Below are positions 26,793 through 35,231 of a stretch of DNA of 64,000 nucleotides, one piece after another. This stretch comes from Leeia speluncae. GTDB taxonomy: Bacteria; Pseudomonadota; Gammaproteobacteria; Burkholderiales; Leeiaceae. Position 1 is the stretch's first letter. Each line of letters starts with the position of its first letter. The stretch covers positions 356,326-420,325 of the forward strand of contig NZ_JAJBZT010000003.1 in assembly GCF_020564625.1 (NCBI RefSeq). The letters are read 5' to 3'. The position numbers were made by a program, and so were the translations under genes. The notes beneath the pieces were generated by a model. It saw nothing but the letters and a program-made list of their open reading frames with translations, was not told where the DNA came from and ran no database searches.

Positions 26793-27440
26793 ATGAAGCG
26801 TACCCGTATTGTGGCCGCATTGATCGCCACAGTCATCGCTCCGTTTGCCTTGGCTGGTGAACCAGTGAAGGGCGACCCAAGCAAAGGTCAACAAATCGCC
26901 AGCACGGTATGTGCAGCCTGTCACGCAGCGGACGGCAATAGTGCGGTGCCAGCCAACCCAAAACTAGCCGGTCAACACGCTGAATACATTGAGAAACAGC
27001 TGAAACAGTTCAAAGCGCCAATGGATCCGAAAAAACCAGAAGACTGGCGCGGTGGTGCAAACCCAATGCGCGGCATTGTGACAGCACTGTCTGATACAGA
27101 TATTGCTAATGTTGCAGCTTACTACTCTATGCAAAAACCAAAACCAGGCAAAGGCCAAGGTAAAGACGTAGCCGCAGCAGGTGAGCGCATCTACCGTGGT
27201 GGTATTGCGGCCAAAGGTGTTCCAGCCTGTATGGCATGTCACGGCCCAAGCGGCGCTGGCATTCCAGTGCAATATCCTCGCCTAGCAGGACAACACAGTG
27301 ATTACATTGTTGCTCAGCTAAATGCTTTCCGCTCTGGTCAACGTGCAAACGATGTAAACAAGATGATGCGCACTGCTGCGTCTCGTATGTCTGACACCGA
27401 GATCAAACAAGTAGCAGAATACATTGCCGGCCTACGTTAA
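26793..27440 (+). CDS. diheme cytochrome c4
   Basis: The 215-residue periplasmic protein starts with a signal peptide (about 1-21, FALAGE). It contains two cytochrome c domains with heme motifs CAACH (40-44) and CMACH (146-150), each followed by a PRLAGQH/PKLAGQH-type segment and a methionine-containing loop. Cytochrome c4 passes electrons to terminal oxidases. It lies directly upstream of resB-ccsA, which attach heme to c-type cytochromes, but a strong terminator separates them. Confidence 0.94.
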   Translation: MKRTRIVAALIATVIAPFALAGEPVKGDPSKGQQIASTVCAACHAADGNSAVPANPKLAGQHAEYIEKQLKQFKAPMDPKKPEDWRGGANPMRGIVTALSDTDIANVAAYYSMQKPKPGKGQGKDVAAAGERIYRGGIAAKGVPACMACHGPSGAGIPVQYPRLAGQHSDYIVAQLNAFRSGQRANDVNKMMRTAASRMSDTEIKQVAEYIAGLR

Positions 27441-27504
27441 TTAGTTAACTGCCTGATTTAACAAATTAATCGGGCATTGACTAGACGCAATCGCGCTAGC
27501 ACAT

Positions 27505-27540
27505 AACAAGGCTATCATCCGATAGCCTTGTTTTGCTTTT
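27505..27540 (+). terminator. Rho-independent terminator after cytochrome c4
   Basis: AACAAGGCTATC (27505-27516) and GATAGCCTTGTT (27521-27532) form a 12-base stem with a four-base loop, followed by a T-rich tail. A second, weaker hairpin (TGCCTGATT / AATCGGGCA) lies just before it, after the stop codon. Confidence 0.9.
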
Positions 27541-27628
27541 ATCGTTTGGAACTTAATATTACTCACGCAGTCTAGTTAAGGTTCTACGCTTTGCCTTTAG
27601 GGCTCATTTAAATTTTGTCAGGTATATT

Positions 27629-29653
27629 GTGCGGAAACATTCCAGAGCCTATTCGGTATACGAATTACTCAGTTCAATGCGGTTTGCCGTCACCTTATTG
27701 GTGGTTATTGCTTTAGCCTCCATTATTGGTACCATCATTAAGCAAAATGAATCTTACACAGGCTACCTAGTTGAATTTGGACCGTTCTGGTTTGAAATTT
27801 TTAAACGCTTAGGCTTTTATAATATCTACAGTGCAGGCTGGTTTTTAGGCATTATGGCCTTCTTGGTTTTATCCACCGGTCTTTGCATTTATCGACACAC
27901 CCCACAATTCTTAAAAGAAATGCGAAGTTATCGTGAAAATGCCACGCTTAACTCGCTCTCACTGTTTAAACACCAGCAATCCTTTGACGTTTCCAATTCA
28001 GCAAACACCCAAGAAAAACTGCAAAGTTTTTTAAGCAAACATAACTACCGTTTCAAAGAAAAACAAAATGACGGTCATTTACTACTTGCAGGGAAAAAAG
28101 GAACCTTTCAAAAGTTAGGTTACTTTTTCGCACATGCAGCGATTATCTTAATCTGCGTTGGTGGTTTGGCTGATGGCAATTTATTTATCAGAGCGCAAGA
28201 GTGGTTCAACGGCAAGCACGTGGAAAAAAGAGATTTACGAGTAAGCGAAATTCCAGAATCTAGTAAACTTCCTACCAGTAATCCAACCTTTAGAGGCAAT
28301 GTAACGATTCCTGAAGGAAGCAGCACCGATGTCCTATTTCTCAACCATAAAGATGGCTATTTCGTTCAAGAACTACCTTTTCTCGTCACGCTCAAGAAGT
28401 TTCATGTAGAGCACTACCCTACTGGTCAGCCTAAAAAATTTGCTAGCGACATCGTGGTTACGATGAAAGACTCAGGCAAAGTGATTAACGGAACCACCAG
28501 TGTAAACCACCCGGTGATTGTTGACGGCATTGCCATCTATCAAGCAAGTTTTGGCGATGGCGGCTCTCCTGTTTCCTTGAAGTCTTGGAATCTCGCCTCT
28601 CCAAGCGAAGAAGCTTCCGCAGTTGAGGGCGTTTCTCAAAGCACAAAACAATTAGCACTCGCAGGAAAACCCGCCTCACTAGAGCTAGGTGACTTCCGCT
28701 TCTTCAATATTGAAAACTTTGACCGCACAGAAGACAAAGCAAAACAAGACTTTGTCGATCGTTTCAAGGGAGATATGCAAGATGCGGCCAAAGTGACCAA
28801 GCCAAAAACATTACACAATGTGGGCCCTAGTATTACCTTCAAATGGAGAGATGCAACTGGTCAGGCGATTGAATATATCAACTATATGCAACCGGTTACC
28901 CTTGAAGGTGCACCGTACTTCATCAGTGGCATGAAAACACGGGTGCAAGACCCCTATCGCTACTTCCGCTTTCCTGCCGATCGCAACGGTGAAATTACGG
29001 GCTTTATGAAACTAAGAGCCCTACTACTGAATCCTGAGGAGCGAGAAAACTTAGCAAACCTCACTGCCAACCAAGCATTAAGTAGCAGTGCGTTATCTGA
29101 GACATTTAGGGTCCAGTTTGTAGATAGTGCGGAACGGGTCTTGGCCACCTTTGCCAAAGGAGGCTTCCCAGCGCTAGACGAACAACTCAAAGCAAGTGTC
29201 CCGCAGGACAAACGCAATGAGGTTGCTGGCATTTACATGAAGATCTTACAAACAGCTGCATTAGAGGCGTATAAAAAGAGTAGCCAACAACAAAATGTCT
29301 CTGGAGATGAAATGCGGTTTGTCCTAGATAGTCTCGTCTCGATGAGCGCATTAAATGATTACGGAACCCCTGTATACTTGCAGCTAACTAATTTTCAGCA
29401 AATTCAAGCCAGTGGATTTCAGATTGCACGTGCACCGGCTAAAAATCTAGTCTATTTGGGCTGTTTGCTGCTCGTTATTGGTATTTTTGCCATGTTCTAC
29501 ATTCAAGAATATCGGGTATGGCTAGTGATCCAAAAAGATAAAGTGATGTTTGCCATGTCAGGGAACCGCAAGCATCAACAGTTTGAGCAATTGTACCAAC
29601 AGCACTTATCAGAGTTGCAGCAGCTATTGGTCACACCAACGGAGAAATCGTGA
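27629..29653 (+). CDS. resB: cytochrome c biogenesis protein ResB (Ccs1)
   Basis: ResB is half of the System II cytochrome c synthetase, which moves heme outward and joins it to CXXCH motifs. The 674-residue protein has membrane segments at about 15-38, 70-92 and 165-185, then a large periplasmic domain, and a last segment near 610-630. The N-terminal YELLSSMRFAVTLLVVIALASIIGT is typical. It starts with GTG 27629, and its stop overlaps the ccsA start by one base, so the two are translationally coupled. No ccmA-H (System I) genes are seen in the window. Confidence 0.94.
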   Translation: MRKHSRAYSVYELLSSMRFAVTLLVVIALASIIGTIIKQNESYTGYLVEFGPFWFEIFKRLGFYNIYSAGWFLGIMAFLVLSTGLCIYRHTPQFLKEMRSYRENATLNSLSLFKHQQSFDVSNSANTQEKLQSFLSKHNYRFKEKQNDGHLLLAGKKGTFQKLGYFFAHAAIILICVGGLADGNLFIRAQEWFNGKHVEKRDLRVSEIPESSKLPTSNPTFRGNVTIPEGSSTDVLFLNHKDGYFVQELPFLVTLKKFHVEHYPTGQPKKFASDIVVTMKDSGKVINGTTSVNHPVIVDGIAIYQASFGDGGSPVSLKSWNLASPSEEASAVEGVSQSTKQLALAGKPASLELGDFRFFNIENFDRTEDKAKQDFVDRFKGDMQDAAKVTKPKTLHNVGPSITFKWRDATGQAIEYINYMQPVTLEGAPYFISGMKTRVQDPYRYFRFPADRNGEITGFMKLRALLLNPEERENLANLTANQALSSSALSETFRVQFVDSAERVLATFAKGGFPALDEQLKASVPQDKRNEVAGIYMKILQTAALEAYKKSSQQQNVSGDEMRFVLDSLVSMSALNDYGTPVYLQLTNFQQIQASGFQIARAPAKNLVYLGCLLLVIGIFAMFYIQEYRVWLVIQKDKVMFAMSGNRKHQQFEQLYQQHLSELQQLLVTPTEKS

Positions 29654-30798
29654 TGGAATTGGCAAATCAGCAAACCATCTCTACTCAGGAAAAATGGTTT
29701 AAGCCAAACCTTTTTGATATTTTGTTTGCCCTATTTGTGATTGGTGGTGCCGCCTTTGCTTTTCACAAATTTGCAGACTTTATGGATATTTATGAAAAAG
29801 GGATTCTGATTGGCGCAACGCCATGCATTATTGCATTGGGCTGGTACTGGCAAGCAACTCGCACGCTCATGGTTTCGATGACGGCGCTCAGTTTATTCGC
29901 CATCCAACTCTATGATGGCTCACTTGCGAATGCAGATACGAAGTTTATCCTGAAATATTGGTTATCTAGCCAATCCGCCATCATGTGGATGGGGGTTTTA
30001 TATGTATTTGCCCTGTTCATTGGCTGGCTTGGACTATTTAGACAATCCACCTTCTTAGGCAACTTCGCAAAATTCCTTGTTTGGGCAGGAACCTGTTTTG
30101 GTTTTACCGGCATGTTTGTACGCTGGTATGCAAGTTACCTGTTAGGTCAAGATGTTGGACACATTCCCGTGTCTAACCTATATGAAGTATTTGTGCTTTT
30201 CTGTTTGATTGCTGCATTGGTGGCATTATTCTATTCAGAACGTTACGAAAGCCAGCAACTCATTCCTTTTGCGTTAGTCGTCATTAATGCAGCGGTTGTC
30301 TTTACCGTTTGGTACACCGTCTCGCGTGGCGCTCAACAAATACAACCGCTTATTCCTGCTTTGCAATCTTATTGGATGAAAATTCACGTACCTGCCAACT
30401 TTGTGGGTTACGGTGGTTTTGCCTTTGCTGCGATGATCGGTGTGGCACAGTTACTGACGCAAACCAAAATGGCTAAATTTTTACCACCATCCACACTACT
30501 AGATGAGGTAATGTATAAAGCAATTGCAATTGGTTTCTTCTTTTTCACCATTGCAACAATCTTAGGCGCATTATGGGCAGCAGAAGCTTGGGGCGGCTAT
30601 TGGTCTTGGGACCCTAAAGAGACTTGGGCACTCATCGTTTGGTTAAACTATGCGGCTTGGTTACACTTACGCCTCATCAAAGGCTTAAGAGGAATGGCTT
30701 TAGCATGGTGGGCGGTTGGTGGGTTGCTAGTGACTACCTTTGCCTTTTTAGGCGTAAATATGTGGCTTTCCGGCATGCACTCGTACGGTGGTCTATAA
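29653..30798 (+). CDS. ccsA: cytochrome c biogenesis protein CcsA/CcsB (heme handling)
   Basis: The 381-residue polytopic protein has the tryptophan-rich heme-handling motif WGGYWSWDPKETWALI with surrounding histidines, and about eight membrane segments. With ResB it forms the System II heme lyase. The ATG at 29653 overlaps the resB TGA (TGATG). Naming varies between CcsA, CcsB and ResC. The 173-base gap to dksA that follows contains no other gene; a weak AT-rich hairpin lies just after the stop. Confidence 0.94.
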   Translation: MELANQQTISTQEKWFKPNLFDILFALFVIGGAAFAFHKFADFMDIYEKGILIGATPCIIALGWYWQATRTLMVSMTALSLFAIQLYDGSLANADTKFILKYWLSSQSAIMWMGVLYVFALFIGWLGLFRQSTFLGNFAKFLVWAGTCFGFTGMFVRWYASYLLGQDVGHIPVSNLYEVFVLFCLIAALVALFYSERYESQQLIPFALVVINAAVVFTVWYTVSRGAQQIQPLIPALQSYWMKIHVPANFVGYGGFAFAAMIGVAQLLTQTKMAKFLPPSTLLDEVMYKAIAIGFFFFTIATILGALWAAEAWGGYWSWDPKETWALIVWLNYAAWLHLRLIKGLRGMALAWWAVGGLLVTTFAFLGVNMWLSGMHSYGGL

Positions 30799-30971
30799 TA
30801 AATTAATAGAATATTCGCAATATTTTTATGTCGTTTGATTGTTTGTTGACAACAGAGATATTGCTTGTGGCAAATATAAAGTATAAATTGTCATATTATT
30901 CTTGCACAATTGAAGCGTTTACCCTATAACACTTCTTTATTTGTTGTGCAGCAACATGGACGGTAGAAAAG

Positions 30972-31388
30972 ATGGAAAATCGCCCTTTGACAGAACAAGA
31001 CATCCAGAACGATAACGGTGAAGACTACATGAACAGTCAGCATCTGGCGTTTTTCCGCCAGTACCTACTGAACATGAAGGCTCAGTTACTGGAAAATGCC
31101 AACGCGACCAGCCAGCACTTGCAAGAGCAAGAAGCAACTCCTGACCCTGCAGACCGTGCAACGTTGGAAGAAGAATACGCGCTGGAACTTCGCACCCGTG
31201 ATCGTGAACGTAAACTACTGATCAAAATTGATCAAGCGATTAACCGTATCGATCAAGGTGAATACGGCTATTGCGAAGATACAGGAGAACCAATCGGCCT
31301 TAAGCGTTTGCTTGCTAGACCGACTGCGACACTCAGTATCGAAGCACAAGAACGCCGCGAGCGCTTAAAACGTCAGTACGCAGATTAA
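30972..31388 (+). CDS. dksA: RNA polymerase-binding transcription factor DksA (single-Cys finger)
   Basis: DksA enters the RNA polymerase secondary channel and acts with ppGpp. The 138-residue protein has the coiled coil with the conserved tip residues Asp58, Asp61 and Ala63, and the C-terminal globular region YGYCEDTGEPIGLKRLLARPTATL. Of the four zinc-finger cysteines only Cys101 remains; the others are Thr104, Ser122 and Ala125. The zinc site is therefore lost, a form found in some Alpha- and Betaproteobacteria (family knowledge). It is a single-gene unit ended by a long palindrome. Confidence 0.93.
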   Translation: MENRPLTEQDIQNDNGEDYMNSQHLAFFRQYLLNMKAQLLENANATSQHLQEQEATPDPADRATLEEEYALELRTRDRERKLLIKIDQAINRIDQGEYGYCEDTGEPIGLKRLLARPTATLSIEAQERRERLKRQYAD

Positions 31389-31400
31389 TTCGTTTTTCTT

Positions 31401-31456
31401 CTGCAGTACCAATAAAAAACGGGCATTTAAATGCCCGTTTTTTATTGGTACTGCAG
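31401..31456. terminator. 56-bp perfect palindrome, bidirectional terminator between dksA and ruvA
   Basis: Bases 31401-31428 are the exact reverse complement of 31429-31456, with no spacer and no mismatch. The core is AAAAAACGGGCATTT/AAATGCCCGTTTTTT, which works as a Rho-independent terminator on both strands, and both outer ends are CTGCAG sites. The symmetry stops sharply at 31400/31457. It begins 12 bases after the dksA stop and ends 24 bases before the ruvA stop. Confidence 0.92.
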
Positions 31457-31480
31457 TGATAACAAAGATTCAATCCAGCA

Positions 31481-32065
31481 TTACACTCTTGCCAAGTGTT
31501 TTAACGCGAGTCGAATTCCATCCTCAACAGAGCTACCTTCAGGTAATGCTTTCACCGCTAAACAGGCCTCTTTTTCAGAGTAACCCAGCGCCACAAGCGC
31601 TTGGCTAACTTCATCACTGGCACTAACGACTGGCGCAATAATACCTGGCAACAACGGTTCGGCGATGGAAATCTTGCCGCCAAGTTCAAGTAGCAAACGT
31701 TCTGCAGTCTTTTTGCCAATACCCGGTACTTTCGCCAACCTTGCCGCATCTGCATTGGCAATCACCAATGCAAACTCTTTAACCGACATACCAGAGAGTA
31801 CCGCTAATGCTAAACGTGGGCCAACACCACTCACCTTCAGTAACTTGCGGAAAACCTCCCGCTCATCTTTTGAGGCAAACCCGAATAACAGATGCGCGTC
31901 TTCACGAATCACGGTATGGATAAATAGCTTTACTGCACCGCCTGCAGGAGGTAAGTCATAGAAGGTGCTCATTGGCACATCTACTTCATAACCTACATCA
32001 CCAGCTAACAATAAAATAGCCGGCGGTGCTTTTTCTAAGATAACACCCTGTAGATAACCAATCAT
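31481..32065 (-). CDS. ruvA: Holliday junction DNA helicase subunit RuvA
   Basis: RuvA binds four-way junctions and loads RuvB. The 194-residue protein has the OB-fold N-terminus (MIGYLQGVIL), the helix-hairpin-helix motifs FRKLLKVSGVGPRLALAVLS and LAKVPGIGKKTAERLLLEL, and the C-terminal domain III (EVSQALVALGYSEKEA) that contacts RuvB. Its start overlaps the rsmA stop by four bases. It takes the position held by apaG in the E. coli lptD-surA-pdxA-rsmA operon. ruvB is not in the window. Confidence 0.96.
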   Translation of the reverse strand: MIGYLQGVILEKAPPAILLLAGDVGYEVDVPMSTFYDLPPAGGAVKLFIHTVIREDAHLLFGFASKDEREVFRKLLKVSGVGPRLALAVLSGMSVKEFALVIANADAARLAKVPGIGKKTAERLLLELGGKISIAEPLLPGIIAPVVSASDEVSQALVALGYSEKEACLAVKALPEGSSVEDGIRLALKHLARV

Positions 32066-32841
32066 GCTTGTTCTCTGTTAGCAAATACGGTTGCAAGCCC
32101 AATAAATTGTTCCACACTGAGGCTTTCCGCCCTTGCTTGAGGGTCAATGCCAGACTGAGACAATTCTTCTGCCGTAAATAGACCAGAAAGCGTATTTCTC
32201 AGCGTCTTTCTTCTTTGCGCAAATGCAGCGGTCACTACCCTATTGAGCGCTTTCTCAACGCTTGCACTTAAGGTCAGATCCTCGCGTGGAATTAATCTCA
32301 CGACGGCTGAATTCACTTTAGGTGGAGGGTTAAAGGATTCTGGAGGTACATCTAACAACCACTCTAAATGAAAGCGATATTGCAACATCACGGTTAGACG
32401 ACCATAGTCTGCCGTATTTGGCTCTGCCACCATCCGATCAACCACTTCTTTTTGCAACATGAAGTGCATATCCGTGATATTCGAACGATAATCCGCCAAA
32501 TGGAAAAGTAGTGGCGAGGAAATGTTATACGGAAGATTACCAACAATTCTGAGCTTTTCGCCCAATGTGGAAAAATCGAACTTCAACGCATCAATCGAGT
32601 GAATCGATAATTTCTCAGCCGGAAATTGCCTGCTTAAGCGAGACACAATGTCGCGGTCAATTTCAACCACATGCAAATGGTTCAAGCGATCGGATAATGG
32701 CTTGGTAATAGCAGCCAACCCTGGGCCAATCTCAACTACATTGTCACTAACTTTCGGGTTCACACTACGAACGATTGAATCGATAATACTATTATCGATC
32801 AAAAAATTCTGACCAAACCGTTTACGGGGAATATGCTGCAT
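32062..32841 (-). CDS. rsmA: 16S rRNA dimethyladenosine transferase
   Basis: RsmA (KsgA) dimethylates A1518 and A1519 of 16S rRNA. The 259-residue protein has the N-terminal KRFGQNFLID signature, the SAM-binding VVEIGPGLAAIT and the catalytic NLPYNISSPLLFH motif. ATG 32841 has GGAAG five bases upstream; a TTG start 12 bases earlier is less likely. It lies between pdxA and ruvA in the lptD operon. Confidence 0.96.
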   Translation of the reverse strand: MQHIPRKRFGQNFLIDNSIIDSIVRSVNPKVSDNVVEIGPGLAAITKPLSDRLNHLHVVEIDRDIVSRLSRQFPAEKLSIHSIDALKFDFSTLGEKLRIVGNLPYNISSPLLFHLADYRSNITDMHFMLQKEVVDRMVAEPNTADYGRLTVMLQYRFHLEWLLDVPPESFNPPPKVNSAVVRLIPREDLTLSASVEKALNRVVTAAFAQRRKTLRNTLSGLFTAEELSQSGIDPQARAESLSVEQFIGLATVFANREQA

Positions 32842-32876
32842 CGTTACTTCCAAATAAAAACTTTACGACTTAAAAA

Positions 32877-33869
32877 TTAGCGCATCTGTCGATTAGCATT
32901 TGCCATTTCAGACGCATAGCGAATCGCCTCTAGCAAACTGCCTTCATCCGCAATGCCTTTTCCCGCCAAATCTAGCGCCGTACCATGGTCGACAGAAGTA
33001 CGAACAATTGGCAATCCAAGCGTGATATTGACACCCTTACCAAAACTAGCAAATTTCAGTACAGGCAAACCTTGGTCATGGAACATCGACAATACCGCAT
33101 CGGCACTTTCAAGGTACTTCGGTTGAAACAGGGTATCAGCAGGCAGTGGTCCAATGAGTTGCAACCCATGCATTCTTAGCCGATCAAGGACAGGCTCAAT
33201 GACATCAATTTCTTCACGTCCCATATGGCCAGACTCGCCCGCATGGGGATTCAAGCCGGCAACCAATATTCGCGGCTCGACAATGCCAAACCATTTCTTC
33301 AAATCATGATTTAGAATGGTTAAGACACGCTCAAGTAGTTCTGGTGTTAACGCATCACTAACATCAGCAAGCGGTAAGTGAGTTGTCGCCAACGCCACTT
33401 TCAGGCCGCCACCAGCCAGCATCATCACAACTTGCTCAGTATCCGTATGCTCAGCCAAGTATTCGGTATGTCCGGTAAACGGAATGCCGGCATCGTTAAT
33501 GACCCCTTTATGAACGGGCGCAGTCACCACGCCAGCAAAGTCTTTATCTAAGCAGCCTTTAATTGCCACATCTAGCATACGCAAAACATGCGATGCATTA
33601 TTTGCATTTAATTCACCTGGCCTTACATCACCTGCGCACGGCACATGCAAAAAGGAAATCAAAGGTTTCTTTGTGACATCCCATTCGGGCACATCAAAAG
33701 ACAAACCGAGCATCTTCGCTCGGTTTGCAAATACTTGCCGATCACCAAGAATCACCAATGGTTGCTGCAGCAATTTATTTTGAGCAGCAATTTTTATACA
33801 GAGATCGGGGCCGATACCAGCAGGCTCGCCACTTGTAATAGCAAGTGGCTTTAACAATTCATCCAACAA
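32877..33869 (-). CDS. pdxA: 4-hydroxythreonine-4-phosphate dehydrogenase
   Basis: PdxA oxidises 4-phosphohydroxy-L-threonine in pyridoxal phosphate synthesis. The 330-residue protein has the ITSGEPAGIGPDL start, the metal-site region PFTGHTEYLAEHT, GLNPHAGESGHMG and MFHDQGLPVLKF. The start codon is TTG at 33869: GAGGAG, part of which belongs to the end of surA, lies at the right distance. No ATG precedes the conserved N-terminal motif. It lies three bases after surA. Confidence 0.95.
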   Translation of the reverse strand: MLDELLKPLAITSGEPAGIGPDLCIKIAAQNKLLQQPLVILGDRQVFANRAKMLGLSFDVPEWDVTKKPLISFLHVPCAGDVRPGELNANNASHVLRMLDVAIKGCLDKDFAGVVTAPVHKGVINDAGIPFTGHTEYLAEHTDTEQVVMMLAGGGLKVALATTHLPLADVSDALTPELLERVLTILNHDLKKWFGIVEPRILVAGLNPHAGESGHMGREEIDVIEPVLDRLRMHGLQLIGPLPADTLFQPKYLESADAVLSMFHDQGLPVLKFASFGKGVNITLGLPIVRTSVDHGTALDLAGKGIADEGSLLEAIRYASEMANANRQMR

Positions 33870-33872
33870 GGA

Positions 33873-35174
33873 TTACTCCTCATCCAAATGAACTTCAACG
33901 TATGCTTGATCTCTTTGCTGACGCACCCAGCTATCGTAGGCTTCGTCAGCTTTTTTAGCCCGCAATGCCATACGCGCTTCTAAACGTGCTTTCTCGCCAG
34001 AAACGTCCTGTTGGCGACGCTCATCCACTTTGATTAAATGCCAACCAAACTGGGTTCTCACTAAACCACTGGTTTCACCTGGCTTAAGCGCATTCATTGC
34101 TTTCTCAAACTCTGGTACGGTATCGCCTTGATTTAACCAGCCCAAGTCACCACCATTATTTGCACTCGCATCTTCAGAATGCAAACGAGCCAACTCTTCG
34201 AATTTTGCTCCGTTGTCTAAGCGCTCTTTAATCGCCATTAAACGTGCTTTTGCATCCGCTTCAGACACTGCTTCATTCGTTTTAATTAAGATGTGATGCG
34301 CATGGGTTTGTTCAACCATTTGTGCACCGCCCTGTTGGCGTTTGTCGTGTACCAACACGATATGAAAACCATTTGGTGTTTTTAACACGCCAGTAAACTG
34401 GCCTTTATCCAGTTTACTAATGGCATTCAAGTAAATATCAGGCAATCGATTACCTTGACGCCATCCTAATTGCCCTGCCTGCATGGCATTATTGGCATTA
34501 GAATATGCAGCAGCCACTTCAGCAAAAGATTTGCCTGCTTTTAACTCTTTTAATGCCGCCTCTGCTTTCGCTTGTTTAGCCGCCATTTCGTCAGCACTTG
34601 CTTGCTCAGGAACTGCAATCACAATATTCTGTAATTCGTACTCAACCGTCTGGTCCGCAGCTTGACCTTGCAAGGCAAGGTAATTATCGACTTCTGCATC
34701 ACTCACTTGCACGCGGCTATCTACTTCGCTTTCTCTGACTCGATCAATTAAAATCTCGCGTCGGATATCCTCGCGAAATTTTTCAAAAACAATCCCTTCT
34801 TTAGAAATTGCCTCTTTTAATTGCTCAAGTGTCATTTTGTTTTGATCGGCAATTCGATTCATTGCAGCATCTAATTGAGCATCATCCACTTTGACACCAT
34901 TATCACGTGCCAGTTGAAGCTGAACTTCGTCGGTAATCATTCGATCAAGCAATTGTTGTTTCAGCACTTTTTCAGAAGGAGGTGTTACCCCTTGCTGCTT
35001 CAAGTTTGCCAGTGTGACTTGTAAACGCGCATTTAACTCATGCTCGGTAATCACATTTTTATTCACGACTGCAACAATACGATCCAAAGCAATTGGCTGC
35101 GCGGCAAAAGATGGCGCAACGGCTCCAGACAACATAATACCTGCGATCAATAATGCAATTGGTTTACGAATCAT
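33873..35174 (-). CDS. surA: periplasmic chaperone/peptidyl-prolyl isomerase SurA
   Basis: SurA guides outer-membrane beta-barrel proteins, LptD among them, through the periplasm. The 433-residue protein has a signal peptide (about 1-24, APSFAAQP), the SurA N-terminal domain (about 30-165, DRIVAVVNKNVITEHEL) and two parvulin domains. The first is at about 175-275 (NGFHIVLVHDKR) and the second at about 285-385 (AHHILIKTNE, GDLGWLNQGDTVPEFE). It lies 57 bases after lptD, and pdxA follows by three bases. Confidence 0.96.
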   Translation of the reverse strand: MIRKPIALLIAGIMLSGAVAPSFAAQPIALDRIVAVVNKNVITEHELNARLQVTLANLKQQGVTPPSEKVLKQQLLDRMITDEVQLQLARDNGVKVDDAQLDAAMNRIADQNKMTLEQLKEAISKEGIVFEKFREDIRREILIDRVRESEVDSRVQVSDAEVDNYLALQGQAADQTVEYELQNIVIAVPEQASADEMAAKQAKAEAALKELKAGKSFAEVAAAYSNANNAMQAGQLGWRQGNRLPDIYLNAISKLDKGQFTGVLKTPNGFHIVLVHDKRQQGGAQMVEQTHAHHILIKTNEAVSEADAKARLMAIKERLDNGAKFEELARLHSEDASANNGGDLGWLNQGDTVPEFEKAMNALKPGETSGLVRTQFGWHLIKVDERRQQDVSGEKARLEARMALRAKKADEAYDSWVRQQRDQAYVEVHLDEE

Positions 35175-35231
35175 CGAATTAAAACCCTTTTAAAATTTAC
35201 AAACAGGTTGTTTCCCATCACACATGCGAGA

